DNA of 12,653 nt from an uncultured Clostridia bacterium (GTDB lineage: Bacteria; Bacillota; Clostridia; Oscillospirales; CAG-272). Below are positions 1 to 4,824 of this stretch, one piece after another. Made by a program: the position numbers and the translations under genes. Under the pieces are notes generated by a model. It ran no database searches. It was not told the origin of the DNA and saw nothing but the letters and a program-made list of their open reading frames with translations. The stretch lies in assembly GCA_947624945.1 (NCBI GenBank), contig CANQMJ010000066.1:1-12653 (forward strand). Reading direction: 5' to 3'. Positions within the stretch are counted from its first letter, which is position 1. Each line of letters opens with the position of its first letter.

Positions 1-957
1 TAAAAATCCCGACGTGTTCGTAGTGCCCGCCGACACGGTGTTGCCGATCTCCTTGTCGACGGGGATGCTCTCGCCCGACAGCGACGACTCGTCGACGGCT
101 GACACGCCGTCGGTGACGACGCCGTCGACGGGGATGTGCTCGCCGGGGCGGACGACGAAGATGTCGCCTATCGCGACCTCCGACGCGGGGACAACGATTT
201 CTTCACCGTTGCGGACGACTGTCGCCGTTTCCGGCGACAGCGACATAAGACCGCGCAGCGCGTCCGTCGTCTTGCCCTTGGAGCGCGCCTCAAGCATCTT
301 GCCGAGCGTGATGAGCGTCAGTATCGTCGCCGCCGACTCGAAGTAGAACTCGTCCATGTACGCCTCGCCCGCCATGGCTCCGCCTATGGCGACTGCATGC
401 GCCATCATAAACAGCGAGAACGTGCTGTATCCGAACGCAGCCGTCGCGCCGAGCGCGACGAGAGTGTCCATATTGGGTGCGCGCCGCCACAGAGCCGTGT
501 AGCCCGAGACGAAGAATTTCTGATTTATGACCATTATGACGACGGTCAAAATGAGCTGCAAAAGTCCCATCGAGACGCAGTCGCCGTGAAGAAACGGCGG
601 CAACGGGAAACCGAACATCATGTGCCCCATCGAGAAATACATGAGTATCAAAAGGAACACGAGCGACACGATAAGCCTTCGCCGCAGCTTCGGCGTTTCG
701 GTGTCGGCGAGCTCGTCGGCGGCGGACGTCGCCGACGCCGACGTCTTTGCGCCGCCCGACGATTTGAGCGACGCGCCGTAGCCCGCCGCCCTGACGGCGG
801 CTATTATCGCGTCGGGCGACGCCGTGCCGTCGACGCCCATCGAATTTGTCAAAAGACTGACGGAGCACGACGTCACGCCGTCGACGGCGGATACCGCCTT
901 CTCGACGCGCGCGCTGCATGCGGCGCAGCTCATGCCCGTCACCTTGTACTGTACCAA
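1..957 (-). CDS. copA: Copper-exporting P1B-type ATPase CopA, N-terminal 319 residues (cut by window edge)
   Basis: Exports Cu(I) across the cytoplasmic membrane at the cost of ATP. Only the N-terminal part is present; the frame is open to base 1. Residues 1-70 form a heavy-metal-associated domain with the copper motif GMSCAAC. A low-complexity Ser/Ala linker follows (about 80-100), then hydrophobic segments including LIVSLVFLLILMYFSMG and LLQLILTVVIMVI, the family motif MDTLVALG near 164-171, and the actuator-domain loop ESSLSGESIPVDKE just before the edge. The phosphorylation motif DKTGT and the CPC membrane motif lie outside the window. I chose a TTG start at 957-955: an in-frame stop lies just upstream, GAGAGGG sits 6 nt before the TTG, and the protein then begins MVQYKVTGM as HMA domains do. 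It lies 19 bp downstream of csoR, so the two are surely co-transcribed. The family call is secure; the exact start is likely. Confidence 0.95.
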   Translation of the reverse strand, partial: MVQYKVTGMSCAACSARVEKAVSAVDGVTSCSVSLLTNSMGVDGTASPDAIIAAVRAAGYGASLKSSGGAKTSASATSAADELADTETPKLRRRLIVSLVFLLILMYFSMGHMMFGFPLPPFLHGDCVSMGLLQLILTVVIMVINQKFFVSGYTALWRRAPNMDTLVALGATAAFGYSTFSLFMMAHAVAIGGAMAGEAYMDEFYFESAATILTLITLGKMLEARSKGKTTDALRGLMSLSPETATVVRNGEEIVVPASEVAIGDIFVVRPGEHIPVDGVVTDGVSAVDESSLSGESIPVDKEIGNTVSAGTTNTSGFL

Positions 958-976
958 AATATCACCCTCTCACTTG

Positions 977-1273
977 TCATTTCATGAACCGTTCGAGCGT
1001 CGCGACGAGCTCGTCGACGACGGAATCGTCGCCGTTTTTGAGGTCGCGGACGACGCAGCCGCGTATGTGGTTCGCGATCAGGTCGCGGTCGAATGCATTC
1101 AGCGCCGCGCTGACGGCGGACGACTGTATCAGAATGTCGTTGCAGTACGCGTCGCGCTCTATCATGCCGCGTATGCCGCGTATCTGCCCCTCGATGCGGT
1201 TCAGGCGGTTGACGAGCCGCCGGCGCTCGTCCTCGGTCCGCGCCGTCGTCTTCCCGCAGTGTTCACATCCCAC
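977..1273 (-). CDS. csoR: Copper-sensing transcriptional repressor, CsoR family (98 aa)
   Basis: An all-helical DUF156 repressor that leaves DNA when it binds Cu(I), de-repressing copper efflux. The Cu(I)-binding Cys-His-Cys set is visible: Cys in RDAYCNDIL, and His and Cys in ANHIRGCV. The N-terminal helix LVNRLNRIEGQIRGIRGM is the family signature. An N-terminal GCEHCGKTT adds two more cysteines. Longer in-frame ATG starts at 1327 and 1300 are rejected: the first lies in the -35 and the second in the -10 of its own promoter, so neither can be in the transcript. The GTG at 1273 follows AAAGGGAG by 10 nt and gives a protein of normal family length. It is the first gene of the csoR-copA operon and is expected to repress itself through the palindrome at 1304-1320. 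Confidence 0.95.
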   Translation of the reverse strand: MGCEHCGKTTARTEDERRRLVNRLNRIEGQIRGIRGMIERDAYCNDILIQSSAVSAALNAFDRDLIANHIRGCVVRDLKNGDDSVVDELVATLERFMK

Positions 1274-1298
1274 TTTATTATCACTCCCTTTCGCCGTC

Positions 1299-1327
1299 AT
1301 TATATACCCCATAGGGGTATTTGTCAA
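1299..1327 (-). promoter_or_regulatory. csoR-copA promoter with embedded CsoR operator
   Basis: On the minus strand TTGACA (1327-1322) and TATAAT (1304-1299) are separated by exactly 17 bp, a consensus sigma-A promoter. The spacer is almost filled by the palindrome ATACCCC-N3-GGGGTAT (1304-1320), which matches the G/C-tract operators known for CsoR. A bound repressor would block polymerase directly. Predicted transcription start is near 1292, leaving a leader of about 20 nt before the GTG start of csoR. Confidence 0.93.
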
Positions 1328-1337
1328 GAGGTTTTTT

Positions 1338-1381
1338 GCGGGGGAAGAAAAACTTCTTTCAAGAAGTTTTTCTTCCCCCGC
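1338..1381. repeat. Perfect palindromic element, 21-bp arms and 2-nt loop
   Basis: The arm 1338-1358 is the exact reverse complement of 1361-1381, with only TC between. The arms begin GCGGGGGAAG and end CTTCTT. No T-run follows on either strand (C-rich on plus, AAAAAACC on minus), so it is not a normal intrinsic terminator. It abuts the csoR -35 box. Its minus-strand exit AAAAAACCTCTT resembles the exit AAAAACCTATT of the hairpin at 1656-1693, which suggests one family of dispersed palindromes. Confidence 0.85.
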
Positions 1382-1655
1382 GCCCCCATCTTTTCAAGAA
1401 CTTTTATTACATTTTTGAATTCACCGTCTACATAATGGCAACGAGCCGTAGGCTTCCAAGCTTCACGTTCACGCACCGCGCTCATGCGCTGTTCGGCGCG
1501 TCCAGCGTCAGACGTAGACACGACGCTTGGACGGAGTAGTCGCCGTGCCGCGAGGGAGCTGTTCGCAGGAAATAATAACGTGGTCTACGCCCCGACGCCT
1601 CTTTTGCCGCAGACTTGATAACATCGACGAACACACGGGAGCCTCTTTCGGGTTC

Positions 1656-1693
1656 GACAAGGGGGACTTTCTTGCGAGAAAGTCCCCCTTGTC
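1656..1693. repeat. Conserved 17-bp hairpin inside repeat copy A
   Basis: Perfect inverted repeat: arms of 17 nt (GACAAGGGGGACTTTCT and its complement) around a TGCG loop. It is identical in copy B (11752-11789) and lies in the 82-bp invariant core. AAAAACC follows on the plus strand and no T-run on the minus strand, so it does not look like an intrinsic terminator. Confidence 0.85.
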
Positions 1694-1838
1694 AAAAACC
1701 TATTTGTAGGTGTGAAAGACGTCACCACGTCAGGTGAACAAAGGTAGCTGCCGGTGGGTACGCACTGTACAATGAACCGCGGTGAGCGGAGATACAAGTT
1801 TCGAATTAAGTCTGTCGCAAAGTGAAAATCGAAAAATA

Positions 1839-1891
1839 TTCACACTATTTTGTGAAAAGTACTTGACAAATCGCAATATTTGTGGTATAAT
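1839..1891 (+). promoter_or_regulatory. Promoter of repeat copy A with upstream palindrome
   Basis: TTGACA at 1863-1868 and TATAAT at 1886-1891 with a 17-bp spacer form a consensus promoter. Six bases upstream of the -35 lies TTCACA-N6-TGTGAA (1839-1856), a likely binding site for a dimeric regulator. The same arrangement recurs in copy B, including the sequences AAAAGTACTTGACAAAT and GTGGTATAATATAGGCAGT. Predicted start is near 1898. No plausible gene follows directly; the first is the GH2 gene about 490 bp on, which has its own promoter. Confidence 0.8.
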
Positions 1892-1913
1892 ATAGGCAGT
1901 TACGGGAAAAGGT

Positions 1914-1944
1914 GTTTGCAGATTGAGCGGGGGAGTCTGCGAAC
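1914..1944 (+). ncRNA. Candidate structured leader/small-RNA hairpin, copy A
   Basis: A 9-bp stem (GTTTGCAGA with TCTGCGAAC, one G-U pair) closes a 13-nt loop containing AGCGGGGGAG. It begins about 16 nt after the predicted start of the copy A promoter. Copy B has the same hairpin with a compensatory A-T to G-C change and a T-G to C-G change. The 3' end of any RNA here is not evident: I see no T-run terminator before 2298. Confidence 0.5.
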
Positions 1945-1965
1945 ATCTCCCTCGCGGCACGGCGA
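1938..1965 (-). repeat. Inverted partner of an internal copy A segment
   Basis: This 28-nt stretch is the reverse complement of 1540-1567 with one mismatch (27 of 28), around the shared core GCCGTGCCGCGAGGGAG. Together with the outer inverted pair 1443-1490 / 2054-2101 it makes nested, imperfect inverted repeats spanning about 660 bp. Copy B has the forward segment (near 11642) but I see no inverted partner there. Confidence 0.75.
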
Positions 1966-1974
1966 GTTGCGCGG

Positions 1975-2033
1975 CAGTTCGTCGCTGACGCGCCGACCTG
2001 CGACACGTTTCCGCTTCGCGGAAAGTGTGGTGA
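1975..2033 (+). repeat. 59-bp direct repeat, copy 1
   Basis: Matches 2149-2207 at 57 of 59 positions. The two differences are on opposite arms of an internal hairpin (TTTCCGC-TTC-GCGGAAA here, TTTTCGC-TTC-GCGAAAA there), so a C-G pair becomes T-A and pairing is kept. Palindromic, REP-like intergenic repeat; no gene is supported here. Confidence 0.8.
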
Positions 2034-2053
2034 AAAACCGGCGTAACCGGATA

Positions 2054-2101
2054 ACGCATGAGCGCGGTGCGCGTAGGCAGAGCTGCGAAGCCTACGGCTC
2101 G
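2054..2101 (-). repeat. Inverted copy of the repeat A/B 5' module
   Basis: The reverse complement of this stretch reads CGAGCCGTAGGCTTCGCAGC followed by CTACGCGCACCGCGCTCATGCG. It matches the 5' ends of copy A (1443-1490) and copy B (11540-11588). The inverted copy is closer to copy B in the TTCGCAGC part and closer to copy A in the CACCGCGCTCATGCG part. A further partial piece (GCGCATGAGCGCGGTACGCAG) lies at about 2127-2148. The region is a mosaic of these modules. Confidence 0.75.
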
Positions 2102-2148
2102 ATGCTCGTTTGAGACAGCGCCAGGCAGCGCATGAGCGCGGTACGCAG

Positions 2149-2207
2149 CAGTTCGTCGCTGACGCGCCGACCTGCGACACGTTTTCGCTTCGCGAAAAGT
2201 GTGGTGA
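2149..2207 (+). repeat. 59-bp direct repeat, copy 2
   Basis: Second copy of the 1975-2033 repeat, 174 bp downstream, with the compensated pair change described there. From here to the GH2 promoter at 2299 I see no gene or clear structured element. Confidence 0.8.
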
Positions 2208-2298
2208 GGCTGGTTCTGCATCGCTCACGCGAAAAATGCGGCGTCCGCGCCAAGCAAGATTTCGCAATAGTGTGCGCGTAAATCTCAATATAATACGG

Positions 2299-2327
2299 TT
2301 GACAAGCCGATACCGCGATGATAAAAT
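2299..2327 (+). promoter_or_regulatory. Promoter of the GH2-GH78 operon
   Basis: TTGACA (2299-2304) and TAAAAT (2322-2327) are separated by 17 bp, just upstream of the GH2 gene, with predicted start near 2334. This gives a 5' leader of about 55 nt. No obvious operator palindrome overlaps it. Confidence 0.75.
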
Positions 2328-2376
2328 CAAATTTGGAAGGACTTAAGTGCCGACATTCGTTATAATAAAAACTATC

Positions 2377-2391
2377 AGGAGGCTGCATGTG
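2377..2391 (+). promoter_or_regulatory. Ribosome binding site that fixes the GH2 start
   Basis: AGGAGG at 2377-2382 is followed after 6 nt by GTG at 2389-2391. This favours GTG 2389 over the in-frame GTG at 2347, which has no comparable site. An ATG at 2387 overlaps it but is followed at once by a TGA stop in its frame. Confidence 0.85.
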
Positions 2392-4701
2392 AAAGCGAAA
2401 AAACTGCTCGACGGCTGGTCGTTTCAGCTGAACAAACCGGGCTGGCAGGCGATGAAGGGCGAGGCTATTACGCTGCCCCACGACTTCATGCTCATGACCC
2501 CGCGCACCCCCGACTCCCCCACATGGGCGGACTACGGCTATTTCCAGCCCTGCAAGGGCACATACGCAAGGAAGCTCGTCAAGCCCGACGACGAAGTCAC
2601 GCTTCTCCGCTTCGACGGCGTCATGGGACTGACGGAGGTGTTCGTCAACAACGACCGCGCCGCATTCCATCCCTACGGCTACACGGCGTTTATCTGCGAC
2701 ATCGGCAAATATCTGCGTGACGGCGAGAACACGATCCGCGTCGAGGTCGACGCATCGTGCCAGCCGGCGTCAAGATGGTACACGGGCGCCGGCATATACC
2801 GCGAGGTCGAACTGCTCACATCCGGCGCCGACCGCTTCGCGCCGTTCGGCACGACTGTAAAAACGCTCGCGATATACGACGGCGCCGCGCAGGTCGAGTT
2901 TTCGACGGAGATCATATCATCGCGCCGTCAGGTCGGCAAGGTAGACATAAGCGTGCCGGAGCTCGGATTTTCAATGACGCGCTCGGTCATGCTCGAGGCG
3001 GGAGAGAATCACATAAACGCAAAGGCGGTGCTTCACGGCATATCGCTCTGGTCGCCGGACTCGCCTACAGTCTACACATGCGAGGCAAAGCTGACGACAG
3101 ACGCATGCACCGACACCGACGCCGTCAGCTTCGGCGTCAGGACAGTCGCGTGCGACGCCGAGAGGGGATTTCTTCTTAACGGCGAGCCGATAAAGCTCTA
3201 CGGCACATGCAACCACCACGACAACGGCATCGTCGGCGCGGCGTCGTTCAGAAGCGCCGAGGAACGGCGCGTGCGTATACTCAAGGAAAACGGCTTCAAC
3301 GCTATACGCTGCGCGCACAATCCGCCGTCGAGTATGCTCCTCGACGTCTGCGACAAGATGGGTATGCTCGTCATCGACGAGATTTTCGACTGCTGGACGA
3401 ACGGCAAAAAAGCCTATGACTATCACCTCTGGTTCGACAAATACGCAAAGGACGACGTGACCTCGATGGTGGTCCGCGACCGCAATCACCCTTCCGTCGT
3501 AATGTGGTCGACGGGCAACGAGATATTCGAGCGCGCGGGTAAATGCGACGGCTACGCGGTCGGCAAAATGATCGCGGACACGATAAAGGAAAACGATACG
3601 ACAAGACCGCTGACGCACGCGTTCTGCAGCTTTTGGGACAACTGGGAATACAACGGCGAGGCGGACAGAACGTTCCCGCTACCGCCCGACGAGCCTGACT
3701 TCTGGTGCGGGAAGATCGCGCCGCAGGCGGGCAATCTCGACGTCCTCGGCTACAACTACATGAACCACAGAGTGCCGAAGGACGAGAAAATCTTCACCGA
3801 ACATCTCTTCGCGATAACGGAGAGCTATCCGATGGACGCGCTCTGGGTCAAACGGACGATGGACACCCACCCGAAGCTCATCGGCGAGTTCGTATGGACG
3901 GGCTGGGACTACTTCGGCGAGACGGGACTCGGCAGGGTGATATACGACGTCGAAAACAACCCCGGCTGGGGTCTTGACCCGTACCCGAACCACATCTCGA
4001 ACTGCGGCGACTTCAGCATCTGCGGATTCAAAAAATCGCCCTCCTATTACCGCGACGTCGTATGGGGACGAAAGAGCGTGAAGATATTGACCGTCGACCC
4101 CGAAAACAGCGGAAGAAAAAAGCATTACTCGGCGTGGGGTTTCTACGACGCCGAAAGGACGTGGAGCTATCCCGGTAAGGAAGGGAAGACATCCGAGGTA
4201 TATGTGTTCACCGTCGCCGACGAGTGCGAGTTGAAACTGAACGGCATTACACTTGGCACAAAATCGCCGAATGAAAAGGGGTTTGCCGTGCTTGAAGTAC
4301 CGTATTCGGCCGGCACGCTCGAGGCGACCGCATACAAAAACGGCAAGCTCTGCGGCAGCGACACACTTTCGACCGTATCGGAGCCTGTCGATATCCGCAT
4401 CGTCCCCGACGCGACAGGCAGGACCGGCGAGGCTGATTTGATATTTGCCGAGATCGACCTTGTCGACGTTGACGGCAACATTTCATGGAACGCGGACGGC
4501 GAGGTCACCGTCTGTGCCGTGGGCGGCGCCGTCATCGGCACGGGCTCGGGCAAAGTCGACGACACCCACGACTACACGAAAAACGTGTGCCTCGCATATC
4601 ACGGCAGACTGCTCGCGGCGATCTTGCCGACCGACGGCGAGGTCACGGTCAAGGCGACGTGCGGCGAATTATGCGCGGAAGCGAAGATAAAACTGAAATA
4701 A
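2389..4701 (+). CDS. Glycoside hydrolase family 2 beta-glycosidase (beta-galactosidase-like), 770 aa
   Basis: A retaining exo-beta-glycosidase expected to cleave non-reducing terminal sugars from oligosaccharides. Domains in order: a sugar-binding jelly roll (about 1-150, with LPHDFML and ASRWYTGAGIYREVEL), an immunoglobulin-like domain (about 155-265), a TIM barrel (about 270-560), then DUF4982-like and GH2 C-terminal beta domains. Signature motifs are YGTCNHHDNG and IRCAHNPPS. The acid/base is E378 in WSTGNEIF and the nucleophile is E500 in IGEFVWTGWDYFGE. Length fits GH2 enzymes with the DUF4982 tail. No signal peptide is seen, so it is probably cytoplasmic and works on imported substrate. 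First gene of an operon with the rhamnosidase 123 bp downstream. Activity could be beta-galactosidase, beta-glucuronidase or similar; sequence reading alone does not settle it. Confidence 0.93.
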   Translation: MKAKKLLDGWSFQLNKPGWQAMKGEAITLPHDFMLMTPRTPDSPTWADYGYFQPCKGTYARKLVKPDDEVTLLRFDGVMGLTEVFVNNDRAAFHPYGYTAFICDIGKYLRDGENTIRVEVDASCQPASRWYTGAGIYREVELLTSGADRFAPFGTTVKTLAIYDGAAQVEFSTEIISSRRQVGKVDISVPELGFSMTRSVMLEAGENHINAKAVLHGISLWSPDSPTVYTCEAKLTTDACTDTDAVSFGVRTVACDAERGFLLNGEPIKLYGTCNHHDNGIVGAASFRSAEERRVRILKENGFNAIRCAHNPPSSMLLDVCDKMGMLVIDEIFDCWTNGKKAYDYHLWFDKYAKDDVTSMVVRDRNHPSVVMWSTGNEIFERAGKCDGYAVGKMIADTIKENDTTRPLTHAFCSFWDNWEYNGEADRTFPLPPDEPDFWCGKIAPQAGNLDVLGYNYMNHRVPKDEKIFTEHLFAITESYPMDALWVKRTMDTHPKLIGEFVWTGWDYFGETGLGRVIYDVENNPGWGLDPYPNHISNCGDFSICGFKKSPSYYRDVVWGRKSVKILTVDPENSGRKKHYSAWGFYDAERTWSYPGKEGKTSEVYVFTVADECELKLNGITLGTKSPNEKGFAVLEVPYSAGTLEATAYKNGKLCGSDTLSTVSEPVDIRIVPDATGRTGEADLIFAEIDLVDVDGNISWNADGEVTVCAVGGAVIGTGSGKVDDTHDYTKNVCLAYHGRLLAAILPTDGEVTVKATCGELCAEAKIKLK

Positions 4702-4719
4702 GATACAGGTAAACGTCCG

Positions 4720-4748
4720 ATACCGTCCTGCATTTCGCAGGACGGTAT
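4720..4748 (+). other. Intercistronic hairpin between GH2 and GH78
   Basis: Perfect 12-bp stem ATACCGTCCTGC / GCAGGACGGTAT with a 5-nt ATTTC loop, beginning 19 bp after the GH2 stop. Only three Ts follow, so it is a weak terminator at best. It may partly attenuate transcription or protect the upstream mRNA end, tuning the rhamnosidase level relative to GH2. Confidence 0.65.
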
Positions 4749-4824
4749 TTGACACAGCATCATCACCGCACAGACCGTGACGGCAAATGCAGCGCACGTA
4801 AAAGCGCATATCCGGGAGCAGAAA

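Larger units (their letters stand above)
1416..1944 (+). repeat. Long intergenic repeat, copy A
   Basis: Aligns along its length with copy B (11514-12060) in the same orientation, about 10.1 kb away. The 82 bp at 1617-1698 are identical to 11713-11794. Other shared blocks are GAGCCGTAGGCTT near 1443, GCGAGGGAGCTGTT near 1550, GTGTGAAAGACGTCACCACGT near 1720, GCGGTGAGCGGAGA near 1779, a palindrome, a promoter and a terminal hairpin. It is not protein coding: small open frames on the minus strand (for example 1585-1797) change frame between copies because of single-base indels. No transposase or clear target-site duplication is visible. The function is unknown; a structured RNA or non-autonomous repeat is the best reading. 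Confidence 0.85.

Noticed and set aside
136..987. Plus-strand open frame of 283 codons across the copA region, rich in Arg and His
   Set aside because: Antisense shadow; the minus strand encodes unmistakable CopA motifs.
1338..1381. Long hairpin as an intrinsic terminator
   Set aside because: No T-run follows on either strand, and no gene ends next to it in a useful orientation.
1641..1660. GGGTTCGA resembling a tRNA T-loop
   Set aside because: No acceptor, D or anticodon arms can be drawn around it; it is the edge of the 38-nt hairpin.
1585..1797. Minus-strand open frame in repeat A, with similar peptides at 11564-11791 and 11658-11873 in repeat B
   Set aside because: The peptides look alike only in pieces because they come from the same DNA; indels between copies shift the frame and no ribosome site is present. 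Treated as non-coding.
1700..1800. T-box-like phrase (ACCGCGGTGAGCGG with nearby GGTGTGAAAGAC)
   Set aside because: The defining AGGGTGGNACCGCG run, a specifier stem with AGAGA box and a downstream aminoacyl-tRNA or amino-acid gene are all missing.
1975..2207. CRISPR array
   Set aside because: Only two 59-bp copies separated by a non-unique, module-containing spacer; no regular repeat-spacer pattern or cas genes.
1730..2330. Overlapping minus-strand open frames over the 59-bp repeats, encoding Arg/Ser-rich internally repeated peptides
   Set aside because: The peptide repeats reflect the DNA repeats; start sites and frames are inconsistent and composition is unlike the real genes here.
4749..4777. 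Possible internal promoter for GH78 starting with TTGACA at 4749
   Set aside because: No acceptable -10 hexamer lies 16-19 bp downstream (AGACCG or nearby), so the gene is taken as co-transcribed with GH2.
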